A stretch of 64,000 bases of DNA from Buttiauxella gaviniae ATCC 51604 (GCF_001654835.1 NZ_LXEP01000017.1:1-64000), one strand, 5' to 3'; numbered from the stretch's first letter, positions 43,299 through 56,263 are shown. Notes: generated by a model from the letters alone, not told the origin. Numbers and translations are program-made.

Positions 43299-43859
43299 TT
43301 ACAAACGCCCCTGCTCTTTCAACCATTCACGCACGAGGAAAAGCGCACTCACATTTCGCGCTTCGCTAAAATCTTCCTCATTTAGCAGATCAAGCATTGA
43401 TTCTATCGGCCAAAGCACTTGCGGTAGTTCTTCTGGCTCATCACCTTCCAGAGATTCTGGATAGAGATTCTCAGCAATCACGATGTTCATTTTGCTGGAG
43501 AAATAGGACGGTGCCATTGTCAATTTTTTCAAGAATGTCAGCTGATTAGCTCCTAAGCCAACCTCTTCTTTCAACTCGCGGTTCGCTGCTTCAAAGACAG
43601 TCTCGCCCGGGTCAATTAACCCTTTAGAGAAGCCAAGTTCATATGATTCCGTACCAACGGCGTATTCGCGAATCAAAATCAAATGGTTATCAACGATAGG
43701 GACTATCATTACAGCTTCGCGGGCAGATGGGCGCATACGCTCATAGACTCGGCGCACACCGTTGCTGAACTCCAGGTCCACCGTTTCGACATTAAACAGC
43801 CGTGAACGAGCTACGGTTTCAACATGTAAAATGGTCGGTTTTTGTAATGGTTTGCTCAT
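43299..43859 (-). CDS. nudE: ADP compounds hydrolase NudE
   Basis: Nudix hydrolase acting on ADP-ribose, Ap3A and NADH-type dinucleotides. The Nudix box is GLIDPGETVFEAANRELKEE followed by VGL, near residues 86-108. The start MSKPLQKPTILHVE gives the usual 186 residues; 21 further open codons upstream lack a ribosome site. Confidence 0.95.
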   Translation of the reverse strand: MSKPLQKPTILHVETVARSRLFNVETVDLEFSNGVRRVYERMRPSAREAVMIVPIVDNHLILIREYAVGTESYELGFSKGLIDPGETVFEAANRELKEEVGLGANQLTFLKKLTMAPSYFSSKMNIVIAENLYPESLEGDEPEELPQVLWPIESMLDLLNEEDFSEARNVSALFLVREWLKEQGRL

Positions 43860-44188
43860 CGTTGCTGGGCTAACAGTAAATGCAGGTGCTCCATTGTGCG
43901 TTATGCCACATATCTCACGCAACGGACATTAGTTATTATTTACATTTTTGCAACTTTAGGTGATTTTTCAAGACCTCTGCCACGTGTCAATAGACGACAA
44001 ATGAAATAGGAATTTGCTGATATTTCTCGTAAAGTCGCTTTGCTAACATTATGTTACAGCAGGCTATACATACAAAAATGCCTCAAGATTGAGGCCGTAC
44101 CTGCCGATAACGTTTTTTACACCCAAATGCTATAAAGGGTGCAACTTGCTGCGTTTTAATAAGAAAACGAGTGTTTGATGGGGAAGGC
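43860..44188. other. nudE-igaA divergent intergenic region
   Basis: 329 nt without a gene. It must carry the nudE and igaA promoters. It is AT-rich around 43930-44080; I see no strong operator, repeat or terminator. Short frames here on the minus strand are not credible genes. Confidence 0.6.
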
Positions 44189-46330
44189 ATGAGCACCTTA
44201 TTACTTCTTTTAGCTGCTATGCTGGCCTGCATCTTAATTGCGGGGTGGCTTATCTGGCGCAGCCTGCGTTTACGCGCTCGTGCTTCACAAGCCCCATCGT
44301 TTAGCGGTGCAACTTCACGCAAGTTGACCACAGACGAACGCAATGCCGTTGAAAACTATATTGAATCATTGGACCGCACGCAGGATATCGTGGGGCCTTC
44401 AGGTGCCAGTGCTGCACCGACAAAACTAGTATTAAATTCCCTGAGCAACACAGCACTTGCTCTCACACGCTCCATCACCCGCTATGGCTTATCAACTGAC
44501 GACCCGAATAAGTGGCGCTATTACCTTGATTCAGTAGAGGTGCATCTTCCACCATTCTGGGAACAGTACATTAGTAACGATAACTACGTTGAGTTGATTC
44601 GTACTGAAACCATGCCGTTGGTTATCTCCCTTAACGGGCACACGCTTATCGACTACAGCAGCGAAAATCGTGGTTTTGCACTGGAACAAACGCCCCATAG
44701 TCAGGCATCTATTCGTGGCGAAGAAAGCGAACAAATTGAGCTGCTCAATATCCGCCAGGAAACACCTGAAGAGTATGCACTGAGCCGTCCCGATGGGTTA
44801 CGCGAAGCCATTCTTATTTGTGTCGCCTTTGTAATGCTGTTTTTGTGCCTGGTTACACCTGAAGTTGTGTTGCCATGGCTAGTCGGTGGTGCATTTATGC
44901 TACTGGCTGCGAGCCTTTGGGGCCTGTTTGCTCCTCCGGCAAAAAATGCTCTACGTGAGGTCCACTGTTTACGCGGTACACCTAAGCGCTGGGGGCTTTT
45001 TGGGGAATCGAATCAGGATCAGATTAACAATATCTCTTTGGGGATAATTGACCTGATCTACCCTGCGCACTGGCAACCATATGTTGCTCAGGACCTTGGG
45101 CAAAAAACCGATATTGATATTTATCTCGACAGGCATGTGATTCGCCAGGGTCGATTCCTGTCACTGCATGACGAAGTATGCAACTTCCCTATTCAGCATT
45201 GGGTTCGCAATCTGGTGATTGCCATTGGAAGCCTGGCCGTTTTGATCATGCTGACAATTTGGGTGCCGCTGGAGATGCCTTTAAAACTGAGTATCTCCAA
45301 GCTAAAAGGCGCGCAAACTATCGAAGCAACCACCGTAGCAGACCTCGATAAAACGACACTCCGTGTTGGTGATACGCTGAAAGTAAACGGTACTGGCATG
45401 TGCAATATCCACACGCCTAGTAATTATACCAATCGACAATCTTATCCGTTTACCCCCTTCGACTGTTCGCAAATCATCTGGAATAACGCGCAGGCGTTGC
45501 CGTTGCCTGAATCCGATATTATGGATAAAGCCACAGCACTGACTCAAGCGGTGAGTGGGCAAATTCATCCGCAAACCAGTGACGATTCGAAAGTAAACCC
45601 GCAGCTACGTAGTGCTATTCAAAAATCAGGCATGGTGTTGTTGGATGATTTCGCCGGTATTGTGCTGAAAACGCAGGCGCTATGTACCGCAGAAGATGAA
45701 TGTGTTCGCCTCAAAAATGCGCTAGTCAATCTGGGTAATACCAAGGATTGGGATACGCTGACCAAAAAGGCAGATTCAGGAAAACTCACAGGCGTAAATG
45801 TTCTGCTGCGACCGGTCAGTGCCGAGTCACTAGATAACCTGGTCACCACCTCGACAGCGCCATTCTTTATTCGTGAAACAGCACGTGCCGCACAGTCTCT
45901 GAACAGTCCTGCTCCTGCTGGGTATGTGATTATTAGCGATGAAGGAAGTGATCTCGTAGACCAGCCTTTGCCACCGGTTCCGTTGTATGACATTCCGGCC
46001 CAGGAGCAGTGGAGTGAATTCCAGCGTCTAGCCGATATGCTGCTTAAAACGCCGTTTAGTGCCGAGGGTATTATTACCGGCATCTATCAGGATGCAAACG
46101 GTACGCAGCACATCACCCTGCATAAAATCCCGGATAGCAGCAGCCTGTGGCGCTACATCAGTACTACACTGTTGCTTATCGGCATGATTGCCTGTCTGCT
46201 CATTAACGGCGTGCTGGCGATTCGCCGCTACCGCCGCAGCCGCAATCGCCTGGCGCAAATCCAGCAGTACTACGATAACTGTATAAATCCATCTTTAACC
46301 ACGATCTCCGCTGTACGCCCGCTGTTCTAA
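44189..46330 (+). CDS. igaA: IgaA/YrfF, inner-membrane inhibitor of the Rcs system
   Basis: Essential-type multi-pass protein that restrains the Rcs envelope-stress phosphorelay by contacting RcsD, relieved by RcsF. 713 residues from MSTLLLLLAAMLAC (GGGGAAGG before it). One N-terminal transmembrane helix, a cytoplasmic domain, a pair of helices near residues 210-255, a helix near 350-370, a periplasmic domain with cysteines (GTGMCNIHTP, FDCSQIIW, ALCTAEDECVRLKN) and a last helix near 655-675. Followed by yrfG after 60 nt. Confidence 0.95.
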   Translation: MSTLLLLLAAMLACILIAGWLIWRSLRLRARASQAPSFSGATSRKLTTDERNAVENYIESLDRTQDIVGPSGASAAPTKLVLNSLSNTALALTRSITRYGLSTDDPNKWRYYLDSVEVHLPPFWEQYISNDNYVELIRTETMPLVISLNGHTLIDYSSENRGFALEQTPHSQASIRGEESEQIELLNIRQETPEEYALSRPDGLREAILICVAFVMLFLCLVTPEVVLPWLVGGAFMLLAASLWGLFAPPAKNALREVHCLRGTPKRWGLFGESNQDQINNISLGIIDLIYPAHWQPYVAQDLGQKTDIDIYLDRHVIRQGRFLSLHDEVCNFPIQHWVRNLVIAIGSLAVLIMLTIWVPLEMPLKLSISKLKGAQTIEATTVADLDKTTLRVGDTLKVNGTGMCNIHTPSNYTNRQSYPFTPFDCSQIIWNNAQALPLPESDIMDKATALTQAVSGQIHPQTSDDSKVNPQLRSAIQKSGMVLLDDFAGIVLKTQALCTAEDECVRLKNALVNLGNTKDWDTLTKKADSGKLTGVNVLLRPVSAESLDNLVTTSTAPFFIRETARAAQSLNSPAPAGYVIISDEGSDLVDQPLPPVPLYDIPAQEQWSEFQRLADMLLKTPFSAEGIITGIYQDANGTQHITLHKIPDSSSLWRYISTTLLLIGMIACLLINGVLAIRRYRRSRNRLAQIQQYYDNCINPSLTTISAVRPLF

Positions 46331-46390
46331 ACGTCACGCGGCAGGTTGTGCTAACCTGTCGCGCAGTTTCCTCTAATCAGGTCCGAACCT

Positions 46391-47071
46391 ATGCATATTG
46401 ATATTGCCTGGCAGGATGTCGATACCGTATTGCTCGATATGGACGGCACATTGCTGGATCTCGCGTTCGATAGCCACTTCTGGCAAAAATTGGTGCCAGA
46501 AACAGTCAGTGAGCAAAGAAACATTCCACTGGATGAAGCCCATCAGTTGATTGCCCGCGAATATCACGACGTGCAACATACGCTAAACTGGTACTGTCTG
46601 GATTACTGGAGCGAGCGTCTGGGGTTGGATATTTGTGCAATGACCACCACGCAAGGGCCAAATGCCGTGCTGCGTGAAGATACCGTCCCGTTCCTTAATG
46701 CCCTGAAAGACTGCGGCAAGCGGCGTATCTTACTGACGAATGCCCATCCACATAATCTGGCCGTCAAACTTGAACATACCGGTTTAGGCCAACACCTTGA
46801 TTTATTGCTTTCCACCCACACATTTGGTTATCCGAAAGAAGATCAGCGGTTGTGGCAAGCCGTTGCCGAGCATACCGGGCTGGAACCCGCCAGAACGCTA
46901 TTTATTGACGATAGCGAAGCTATTCTGGACTCCGCCGCGAAGTTTGGTATTCGTTATTGCCTGGGCGTGACCAATCCCGATTCTGGCCAGGCTGACAAAA
47001 CTTACCAGCATCATCCGGCATTGAACGACTATCGCCGACTACTCCCGAAGTTGATATCTAAGGAGTCGTGA
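46391..47071 (+). CDS. yrfG: HAD-family nucleotidase YrfG
   Basis: Haloacid-dehalogenase phosphatase; the E. coli protein hydrolyses purine mononucleotides such as GMP and IMP. 226 residues with LLDMDGTLLDL (catalytic Asp near residue 17), LLTNAHPHNL and LFIDDSEAILDSA. Its stop overlaps the hslR start by one base (GTGATG), so yrfG-hslR-hslO form a unit. Confidence 0.94.
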   Translation: MHIDIAWQDVDTVLLDMDGTLLDLAFDSHFWQKLVPETVSEQRNIPLDEAHQLIAREYHDVQHTLNWYCLDYWSERLGLDICAMTTTQGPNAVLREDTVPFLNALKDCGKRRILLTNAHPHNLAVKLEHTGLGQHLDLLLSTHTFGYPKEDQRLWQAVAEHTGLEPARTLFIDDSEAILDSAAKFGIRYCLGVTNPDSGQADKTYQHHPALNDYRRLLPKLISKES

Positions 47072-47472
47072 TGAAAGAAAAATCGTCTGAAGGTGTGCGT
47101 CTCGACAAATGGCTGTGGGCTGCACGTTTTTATAAAACGCGAGCTATTGCTCGGGAAATGGTTGAAGGCGGTAAGGTGCATTACAACGGGCAACGCAGCA
47201 AACCGAGTAAAATCGTTGAGCTGAATGCCATGTTGACGCTACGCCAGGGCAATGACGAGAAAACCGTTAAAGTGCTGGCGCTAACTGAACAGCGCCGCCC
47301 GGCCACCGATGCCTCGCAGCTTTATGAAGAGACAGCGGAAAGTATCACTAAGCGGGAAAAAGTAGCGCTGGCACGCAAAATGAACGCGCTGACCATGCCC
47401 CACCCCGACCGACGCCCGGATAAAAAAGAGCGTCGTGATTTGATGAAATTTAAACACGGTGGCAACGAATAA
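47071..47472 (+). CDS. hslR: Ribosome-associated heat-shock protein Hsp15
   Basis: RNA-binding S4-domain protein that rescues 50S subunits carrying nascent chains. 133 residues; the S4 motif is RLDKWLWAARFYKTRAIAR near residues 9-27, with a basic C-terminal helix. The ATG is chosen over the overlapping GTG because AAGGAG lies 5 nt before it. Confidence 0.95.
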   Translation: MKEKSSEGVRLDKWLWAARFYKTRAIAREMVEGGKVHYNGQRSKPSKIVELNAMLTLRQGNDEKTVKVLALTEQRRPATDASQLYEETAESITKREKVALARKMNALTMPHPDRRPDKKERRDLMKFKHGGNE

Positions 47473-47499
47473 AAGATGTCATCCGAATGAGAGAAAATT

Positions 47500-48378
47500 A
47501 TGACCCAACACGACCAACTACATCGTTACCTGTTTGAAAACTTTGCCGTTCGCGGTGAACTGGTAACGGTTTCCGACACCTGGCAGCAAATCATGCAAAA
47601 CCATGATTACCCAGCCCCGGTAAAAACCATTCTTGGTGAATTGCTTGTCGCAACCAGTCTACTGACTGCAACGCTGAAGTTTGATGGTGATATTACTGTG
47701 CAATTGCAGGGTGATGGTCCTATGACCCTCGCAGTGATTAACGGCAACAATAACCAGCAAATGCGTGGTGTTGCGCGTTTTAAAGGTGATATCCCTGCCG
47801 ATGCGGATCTAAAAACGTTGGTTGGCAATGGCTATCTGGTCATTACTATCACCCCGGCTCAAGGAGAGCGCTACCAGGGTGTTGTTGGGCTTGAAGGTGA
47901 TACTCTGGCGGCATGTCTGGAAGATTACTTCTTACGTTCCGAGCAGTTGCCAACGCGTCTGTTTATCCGCACTGGTGATGTTGAAGGCAAACCAGCAGCG
48001 GGTGGCATGTTGTTGCAAGTTCTGCCAGCGCAAGACGCACAGGCTGACGATTTCAACCACCTGGCGGCACTGACTGAAACCATCAAGGCTGAAGAGTTGT
48101 TGACCCTACCAGCTAATGACGTGCTGTGGCGTTTGTACCACGAAGAAGAAGTGACACTTTACGATCCTCAAAACGTTGAATTTAAGTGTACCTGTTCACG
48201 CGAACGCTGTGCCGATGCACTAAGAACTCTGCCTGATGAAGAAGTGAATAGCATCATTGCAGAAGAAGGCGAAATCGACATGAACTGTGACTACTGCGGT
48301 AATCACTACGTGTTCAACGCCATGGACATTGCAGAGATCCGCAACAACGCATCCCCAGCAGATCCGCAAGTGCATTAA
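47500..48378 (+). CDS. hslO: Redox-regulated chaperone Hsp33
   Basis: Holdase activated by oxidation and unfolding during oxidative heat stress. 292 residues; the C-terminal zinc switch has all four cysteines, in [10 protein letters not shown] (CxC) and [10 protein letters not shown] (CxxC), around residues 230-268. Twenty-seven nt after hslR. The E. coli neighbour yhgE is missing downstream. Confidence 0.97.
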   Translation: MTQHDQLHRYLFENFAVRGELVTVSDTWQQIMQNHDYPAPVKTILGELLVATSLLTATLKFDGDITVQLQGDGPMTLAVINGNNNQQMRGVARFKGDIPADADLKTLVGNGYLVITITPAQGERYQGVVGLEGDTLAACLEDYFLRSEQLPTRLFIRTGDVEGKPAAGGMLLQVLPAQDAQADDFNHLAALTETIKAEELLTLPANDVLWRLYHEEEVTLYDPQNVEFKCTCSRERCADALRTLPDEEVNSIIAEEGEIDMNCDYCGNHYVFNAMDIAEIRNNASPADPQVH

Positions 48379-48383
48379 TGTCT

Positions 48384-48411
48384 TTTGCCCTTCCATTTAT
48401 GGAAGGGCAAA
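48384..48411 (+). terminator. Hairpin after hslO
   Basis: Almost perfect 28-nt palindrome, TTTGCCCTTCCAT / ATGGAAGGGCAAA, starting 6 nt after the hslO stop. The following ATCTTCGTTT is only moderately T-rich, so termination efficiency is uncertain. Confidence 0.65.
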
Positions 48412-48530
48412 TCTTCGTTTCATAGAATTGAGTGCTTAATCACACCTCGTCCGTTAATCGCACTATTTTTTAACATATTCAGAATATTTTCCCTGCCGTA
48501 CTAGCATTTCCTGCCATACTCTCACCCCGT

Positions 48531-48546
48531 TGTGACTCGCTTCACA
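48531..48546 (+). promoter_or_regulatory. Perfect CRP site upstream of pckA
   Basis: TGTGA-CTCGCT-TCACA matches the CRP consensus at all ten conserved positions. It is 242 nt upstream of the pckA start. Gluconeogenic pckA is a sensible CRP target. If the site acts at -41.5, TATTCA at 48569-48574 would serve as the -10, inside the left end of the ERIC element. Confidence 0.8.
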
Positions 48547-48557
48547 GCGTTTTCCGC

Positions 48558-48683
<126 letters not shown>

Positions 48684-48787
48684 TATGGATTCGAGTGGAT
48701 GCTCAAATCTATGATAGGTGTCGCGGTTAACAACCAATAAACAACCCTACAATCTCAGGCAGTACAAATTGGCTAAGGAGCAGTGAA

Positions 48788-50407
48788 ATGCGAGTTAAAG
48801 GCATAACCCCGCAAGATCTCAAGGCTTATGGAATTCATGACGCAAGTGAAGTGGTTTACAACCCCGATTACGACACTCTGTATCACGAAGAACTCAACCC
48901 CAATCTGGAAGGTTTTGAGCGCGGCATTGAAACCAATCTCGGTGCAATAGCCGTAGATACCGGCATATTTACCGGCCGTTCCCCAAAAGATAAATACATC
49001 GTCCGTGACGACACCACCCGCGACACGCTGTGGTGGGCAGATAACGGCAAAGGTAAAAACGACAATAAACCGCTTAGTGAAGAAACCTGGCAGCATCTGA
49101 AAGGTCTGGTCACTAACCAACTCTCTGGCAAACGCCTCTTTATTATTGATGCTTACTGCGGTGCGAATGCAGACACCCGTCTGTCGGTGCGTTTTATTAC
49201 CGAAGTGGCCTGGCAGGCTCATTTCGTTAAGAACATGTTCATCCGTCCAACCGAAGAAGAGCTTGAAACTTTCGAAGCAGATTTTGTGGTGATGAATGGC
49301 GCCAAGTGCACCAACCCACAATGGAAAGAGCAGGGTTTGAACTCTGAAAACTTCATCGCGTTTAACCTTACCGAGCGCGTGCAACTGATTGGCGGCACCT
49401 GGTACGGCGGCGAAATGAAGAAAGGGATGTTCTCAATCATGAACTACCTGCTGCCGCTAAAAGGCATCGCTTCAATGCACTGTTCGGCAAACGTCGGCGA
49501 AAAAGGCGATGTTGCTGTGTTCTTTGGCCTGTCTGGCACAGGTAAAACAACGCTTTCTACCGATCCGAAACGCCGCCTGATTGGTGATGACGAACACGGA
49601 TGGGACGATGACGGCGTGTTCAACTTCGAAGGCGGTTGCTACGCAAAAACGATTCGTTTATCCCAGGAAGCAGAGCCAGAAATTTATAATGCGATTCGTC
49701 GTGACGCGCTGCTGGAAAACGTAACGGTACGTGCCGATGGTTCAATTGATTTTGACGACGGTTCGAAAACTGAGAACACTCGAGTTTCTTACCCGATTTA
49801 CCACATCGAAAACATCGTTCAGCCGGTTTCGAAAGCTGGGCATGCCAAGAAAGTTATCTTCCTGACTGCTGATGCTTTTGGTGTATTGCCACCGGTTTCG
49901 CGCCTGACGGCCAACCAAACCCAGTATCACTTCCTGTCAGGCTTCACGGCCAAACTGGCGGGTACTGAACGTGGTGTCACCGAGCCGACGCCAACATTCT
50001 CTGCTTGCTTTGGCGCAGCATTCCTTTCTTTGCACCCAACGCAATATGCCGAAGTGCTGGTGAAACGCATGCAGGCGGCAGGTGCACAGGCCTATCTGGT
50101 TAACACTGGCTGGAATGGCACAGGTAAGCGTATCTCCATTAAAGACACGCGCGCAATTATCGACGCTATTCTCAACGGTTCTCTGGACGATACCGAAACG
50201 TTCACCTTACCAATCTTTGGTCTTGCTGTTCCAACAGCACTGGCAGGCGTGGAAGGCAATATTCTGGACCCGCGTAAAACGTACGCATCACCAGAACAGT
50301 GGCAGGAAAAATCGGAGCAACTGGCTAAGTTGTTTATCGAGAACTTCGAAAAATATACCGACACTCCAGCGGGTACAGCACTTGTAAGCGCAGGGCCGAA
50401 GATTTAA
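48788..50407 (+). CDS. pckA: Phosphoenolpyruvate carboxykinase (ATP)
   Basis: Gluconeogenic enzyme decarboxylating and phosphorylating oxaloacetate to PEP. 539 residues (E. coli 540). P-loop GLSGTGKTT near residue 247, the metal-binding [19 protein letters not shown] segment, and [13 protein letters not shown] are present. Start [15 protein letters not shown] has TAAGGAG 7 nt before it. The upstream region carries a CRP site and an ERIC element. Confidence 0.98.
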   Translation: MRVKGITPQDLKAYGIHDASEVVYNPDYDTLYHEELNPNLEGFERGIETNLGAIAVDTGIFTGRSPKDKYIVRDDTTRDTLWWADNGKGKNDNKPLSEETWQHLKGLVTNQLSGKRLFIIDAYCGANADTRLSVRFITEVAWQAHFVKNMFIRPTEEELETFEADFVVMNGAKCTNPQWKEQGLNSENFIAFNLTERVQLIGGTWYGGEMKKGMFSIMNYLLPLKGIASMHCSANVGEKGDVAVFFGLSGTGKTTLSTDPKRRLIGDDEHGWDDDGVFNFEGGCYAKTIRLSQEAEPEIYNAIRRDALLENVTVRADGSIDFDDGSKTENTRVSYPIYHIENIVQPVSKAGHAKKVIFLTADAFGVLPPVSRLTANQTQYHFLSGFTAKLAGTERGVTEPTPTFSACFGAAFLSLHPTQYAEVLVKRMQAAGAQAYLVNTGWNGTGKRISIKDTRAIIDAILNGSLDDTETFTLPIFGLAVPTALAGVEGNILDPRKTYASPEQWQEKSEQLAKLFIENFEKYTDTPAGTALVSAGPKI

Positions 50408-50481
50408 TTTTCGAATAGCGAATGAGTTTGTATGGGGGATTAGCACAAGTAACATCCACCATCTATGCTAACCCGAGCTAC

Positions 50482-50512
50482 AAAAAAGCGAACCTTAAAG
50501 GTTCGCTTTTTT
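50482..50512. terminator. Bidirectional terminator between pckA and envZ
   Basis: Stem AGCGAACC / GGTTCGCT with TTAAA loop, preceded by six A and followed by six T. It serves pckA on the plus strand and ompR-envZ on the minus strand. Confidence 0.93.
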
Positions 50513-50521
50513 ATTTATCAC

Positions 50522-52590
<2,069 letters not shown>

Positions 52591-52827
52591 TCTTATACTC
52601 CCAAAGGCACGAACAGTGAGTGCGTATTCTTAAAAAACTGGAGCGTTACGACCAGTCAATTCTGGTATATATTCTAGTCGAAATTGTTACAAAGCATATT
52701 AAACAGATGGTTATGGGCACTTTTTAACACAGAATAATGACTTACTTCGCAAATCTCTGGGATTGCCATCACCCTGATATTTCGGTTTAAATCACCTTTA
52801 ATTGTTTCACCCATGCAAGGCTTGCTG
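52591..52827. promoter_or_regulatory. ompR-greB divergent promoter region
   Basis: 237 nt between divergent starts. AT-rich between 52660 and 52740, which suits the ompR and greB promoters and the IHF control known for ompB in E. coli. I did not identify individual sites with confidence. The ompR ribosome site reads TTTGGGAGTATAAGA on the minus strand. Confidence 0.5.
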
Positions 52828-53301
52828 ATGAAAACGCCATTAATTACCCGCGAAGGCTATGAAAAGCTCAAACAAGAAAAGGACTACTTGTGGCGTGAAG
52901 AGCGTCCAGAGGTGACAAAAAAGGTCACCTGGGCGGCAAGCCTTGGCGATCGCAGTGAAAATGCCGACTACCAGTACAACAAAAAACGTCTGCGAGAAAT
53001 AGATCGTAGAGTGCGTTATCTCACGAAATGCCTCGAACAGTTGAAGATTGTCGACTATTCACCGCAACAAGAAGGCAAAGTGTTCTTCGGCGCGTGGGTG
53101 GAAATTGAAAATGACGCAGGAAACCAGATGCGTTTTCGCATTGTGGGCTATGACGAAATTTTTGGCCGCAGAGATTACATCTCTATTGATTCTCCAATGG
53201 CACGCGCCCTGCTGAAAAAAGAAGTGGGTGACCTCGCCATCGTGCAAACGCCCGCCGGTGAAGCGCAGTGGTACGTCAATGAAATCGAGTATGTGAAATA
53301 A
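52828..53301 (+). CDS. greB: Transcript cleavage factor GreB
   Basis: Rescues backtracked RNA polymerase by stimulating transcript cleavage. Start MKTPLITREGYEKL gives 157 residues; five upstream codons are open but not in the family. N-terminal coiled coil with the acidic tip in SLGDRSENADYQ, and a C-terminal FKBP-like domain (IVGYDEIFGRRDYISIDSPMARALL). Confidence 0.97.
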   Translation: MKTPLITREGYEKLKQEKDYLWREERPEVTKKVTWAASLGDRSENADYQYNKKRLREIDRRVRYLTKCLEQLKIVDYSPQQEGKVFFGAWVEIENDAGNQMRFRIVGYDEIFGRRDYISIDSPMARALLKKEVGDLAIVQTPAGEAQWYVNEIEYVK

Positions 53302-53307
53302 GCACAA

Positions 53308-53362
53308 GCCAGCCGCAGAACTGTCCGATTCATCACCACTCAGGCGCTGTGGCTGGCATTTT
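53308..53362 (+). terminator. Terminator-like hairpin of greB
   Basis: GCCAGCCGCAG (53308-53318) pairs with CTGTGGCTGGC (53347-53357) across a 28-nt loop, followed by ATTTTC. Stable stem and short T run, immediately after the greB stop. Confidence 0.65.
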
Positions 53363-53378
53363 CACCCTCCAATCCGTA

Positions 53379-53408
53379 TAACTATCCCCAATAATTTCGA
53401 CTCAAACA
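53379..53408. repeat. Possible ERIC terminal remnant
   Basis: TATAACTATCCCCAATAATTTCGACTCA just before tex resembles the left arm of ERIC elements (TATACCCCAAATAATTCGAGCT, read in parts) with small indels, but no core or right arm follows. It may be a deletion remnant or chance similarity. Confidence 0.4.
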
Positions 53409-53420
53409 GATGAAAAAACC

Positions 53421-55751
53421 ATGATGAATGATTCACTCTGCCGCATTATTGCCAGCGAACTAAAGGCCCGCAACGAACAGGTTGATGCCGCCGTTCGCCT
53501 GCTGGACGAAGGGAATACCGTGCCATTTATTGCGCGTTATCGTAAGGAAGTCACCGGCGGTCTGGATGACACGCAACTGCGTCAGTTAGAAACCCGTCTT
53601 GGCTATCTGCGCGAGCTGGAAGACCGCCGCCAGACCATCCTGAAATCCATTACCGACCAGGGTAAATTGACCGACGAACTCGCATCAGCCATTAATGGCA
53701 CGCTGAGCAAAACCGAGCTTGAAGACCTCTATTTGCCGTATAAGCAAAAGCGCCGTACGCGGGGGCAAATTGCTATCGAAGCCGGTCTGGAGCCTCTGGC
53801 TGAGTTGCTGTGGAATGACCCGTCCCACACGCCGGAAGAAGCCGCTGCAAGTTACGTTGACGCCGATAAAGGCGTTGCCGACACCAAAGCCGCACTCGAT
53901 GGCGCACGCTACATTCTGATGGAGCGATTTGCCGAAGACGCCGCACTGCTAGCAAAAGTGCGTAACTACTTGTGGAAAAATGCGCATCTGGTTGCCAATG
54001 TCGTGGCTGGCAAAGAAGAGGAAGGCGCAAAATTCCGTGACTACTTCGACCATCACGAACCGATTGCTACCGCTCCCTCACACCGTGCACTCGCAATGTT
54101 CCGTGGCCGCAACGAAGGCATTTTACAGCTTGCGCTCAATGCCGATCCGCAACACGATGAACCACCGCGTGAAAGCTATTGCGAACAAATCATTATCGAC
54201 CATCTCGGCCTGCGGCTGAACAACGCACCAGCAGATGCCTGGCGCCGTGCCGTGGTGAGTTGGACCTGGCGCATCAAGGTGCTGATGCACCTCGAAACCG
54301 AGCTGATGGGTACCGTGCGTGAACGCGCCGAAGACGAAGCGATCAACGTTTTCGCCCGCAACCTGCATGATTTATTGATGGCCGCTCCGGCTGGCCTGCG
54401 CGCTACCATGGGCCTCGATCCAGGCCTGCGTACCGGCGTGAAAGTCGCGGTTGTTGATTCAACCGGCAAACTGGTCGCCACCGATACCATTTACCCACAC
54501 ACCGGCCAAGCCGCGAAAGCGGCTGTTGCCGTCGCCGCGCTTTGTCAGAAGCACAACGTCGAACTTGTAGCGATCGGCAACGGCACTGCATCACGCGAAA
54601 CCGAGCGTTTCTTCCTCGACGTTCAAGAGCAATTCCCGAAAGTCACCGCGCAGAAAGTGATTGTCAGCGAAGCAGGCGCATCGGTTTATTCGGCATCTGA
54701 ACTGGCAGCACTGGAATTCCCGGATCTCGATGTTTCGATTCGCGGTGCGGTTTCTATTGCTCGCCGCCTGCAAGATCCCCTGGCGGAGCTGGTGAAAATC
54801 GACCCGAAATCTATCGGTGTGGGCCAGTATCAACACGATGTCAGCCAGTCACAGCTGGCGAAGAAACTGGATGCGGTCGTCGAAGACTGTGTAAACGCCG
54901 TTGGCGTGGACTTGAATACCGCGTCGGTGCCATTACTGACTCGCGTGGCAGGTTTAACCCGCATGATGGCGCAGAACATCGTTAACTGGCGTGATGAAAA
55001 TGGCCGTTTCCAGAACCGCCAGCAGTTGCTGAAAGTGAGCCGTCTGGGGCCAAAAGCCTTCGAACAGTGCGCAGGTTTCTTGCGTATTAACCACGGTGAT
55101 AACCCGCTGGATGCCTCCACCGTTCACCCGGAAGCGTATCCGATTGTTGAGCGCATTCTGGCTGCGACCGAACAAGCGCTACAGGATTTGATGGGCAACG
55201 GCGAAGCGTTACGCGGCCTGAGTCCGCGCGATTTCACCGATGAACGCTTTGGTGTGCCGACAGTGACCGACATCATCAAAGAGCTGGAAAAACCAGGCCG
55301 TGACCCGCGCCCTGAGTTCAAAACAGCGAAGTTTGCTGATGGCGTTGAAACCATGAACGACCTTCAGCCTGGCATGGTGCTGGAAGGGGCTGTCACCAAT
55401 GTGACTAACTTCGGTGCGTTTGTAGATATCGGCGTGCATCAGGATGGTTTAGTCCACATTTCCTCACTTTCCGACAAATTCATCGACGACCCGCATAAAG
55501 TGGTGAAAGCTGGTGATATCGTCAAAGTGAAAGTGATGGAAGTGGATCTGGCGCGCAAACGTATTGCGCTCACCATGCGTCTGGATGAGCAGCCAGGTGA
55601 GTCCAACCGCCGTGGTTCCGCACCGCGTGAGCAAACCGAACGCCGCCCGGCACAGCCGCAAAAACCTCGCGGGCGTGATAATGCCGGCAGCAGCGCCGGT
55701 AACAGTGCGATGAGTGATGCACTGGCAGCGGCATTGGGTAAGAAACGTTAA
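53421..55751 (+). CDS. yhgF: Tex-family RNA-binding protein YhgF
   Basis: Homologue of Tex, an S1-domain protein associated with transcription and linked to stress tolerance. 776 residues: N-terminal helical region, YqgF-like RNase H fold ([17 protein letters not shown] near residue 330), tandem helix-hairpin-helix motifs ([17 protein letters not shown] and [20 protein letters not shown]), and a C-terminal S1 domain ([21 protein letters not shown]) plus a basic Gly/Arg tail. Two adjacent ATG codons could both start it. Confidence 0.95.
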   Translation: MMNDSLCRIIASELKARNEQVDAAVRLLDEGNTVPFIARYRKEVTGGLDDTQLRQLETRLGYLRELEDRRQTILKSITDQGKLTDELASAINGTLSKTELEDLYLPYKQKRRTRGQIAIEAGLEPLAELLWNDPSHTPEEAAASYVDADKGVADTKAALDGARYILMERFAEDAALLAKVRNYLWKNAHLVANVVAGKEEEGAKFRDYFDHHEPIATAPSHRALAMFRGRNEGILQLALNADPQHDEPPRESYCEQIIIDHLGLRLNNAPADAWRRAVVSWTWRIKVLMHLETELMGTVRERAEDEAINVFARNLHDLLMAAPAGLRATMGLDPGLRTGVKVAVVDSTGKLVATDTIYPHTGQAAKAAVAVAALCQKHNVELVAIGNGTASRETERFFLDVQEQFPKVTAQKVIVSEAGASVYSASELAALEFPDLDVSIRGAVSIARRLQDPLAELVKIDPKSIGVGQYQHDVSQSQLAKKLDAVVEDCVNAVGVDLNTASVPLLTRVAGLTRMMAQNIVNWRDENGRFQNRQQLLKVSRLGPKAFEQCAGFLRINHGDNPLDASTVHPEAYPIVERILAATEQALQDLMGNGEALRGLSPRDFTDERFGVPTVTDIIKELEKPGRDPRPEFKTAKFADGVETMNDLQPGMVLEGAVTNVTNFGAFVDIGVHQDGLVHISSLSDKFIDDPHKVVKAGDIVKVKVMEVDLARKRIALTMRLDEQPGESNRRGSAPREQTERRPAQPQKPRGRDNAGSSAGNSAMSDALAAALGKKR

Positions 55752-55917
55752 TCCTTAATGCTGATTTCCCCCTCTCCTTTCATCAGGAGGGGGCGGAATA
55801 ACCCCCATCTATGTTCCCCAGAGTTAAATTCAGCACAATTTGCCTCTTTCATGCCCGGTAGCGAATGAATAACATTTCTTTAGCATCCGCAGTAATTCGT
55901 CAGAAAATAGAGTGAGT

Positions 55918-55931
55918 TTGCTATAGATCAA
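55918..55931 (+). promoter_or_regulatory. FNR-like site upstream of feoA
   Basis: TTGCT-ATAG-ATCAA matches the FNR consensus TTGAT-N4-ATCAA except for two bases in the left half. feo is anaerobically induced by FNR in E. coli. The site is 333 nt before feoA, so either the leader is long or the site is not the activating one. Confidence 0.55.
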
Positions 55932-56175
55932 TTTTCGCAAAAATATAAAAACACCACTAACATTTATCAAACATGTAACACCTGAAATATCATGACAACA
56001 TTAGTAGAGATAAAATAATAAAATTATCATTTTAAAATAAATGCAACTTATTGTTATTAATGATTTTTATATATAAATAGCTTGTTCGCCCCACATTTAT
56101 AATTAATAAAACCTCCCTGAAAAAATAAATTCAAACGAGTCATTCACCACAAAAATAATTATTGAAGACAGAAAC

Positions 56176-56194
56176 CATTCTCATTATCATTGAT
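56176..56194 (+). promoter_or_regulatory. Fur box upstream of feoA
   Basis: CATTCTCATTATCATTGAT is a good 19-bp Fur box (reverse complement ATCAATGATAATGAGAATG against GATAATGATAATCATTATC). It lies 70 nt upstream of feoA, consistent with iron repression of feoABC. Confidence 0.75.
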
Positions 56195-56263
56195 TTGTTC
56201 GTTATTTCTCCTCAATACCCAACGATATTTTTAAATACCCGAGCCCAGCTCTAAGTAGGTCTT

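Larger units (their letters stand above)
55752..56263 (+). promoter_or_regulatory. feo upstream region
   Basis: The longest gene-free stretch in the window (512 nt). It begins with an imperfect GC hairpin (about 55767-55793, CCCCCTCTCC / GGAGGGGG) that may end tex transcription. It then becomes very AT-rich from 55920 to 56160. It contains an FNR-like site and a Fur box, listed separately. No gene is visible. Confidence 0.65.

Noticed and set aside
44083-44343. Minus-strand frame overlapping the igaA start
   Set aside because: Basic, low-complexity translation with no ribosome site; covers the igaA promoter and N-terminus.
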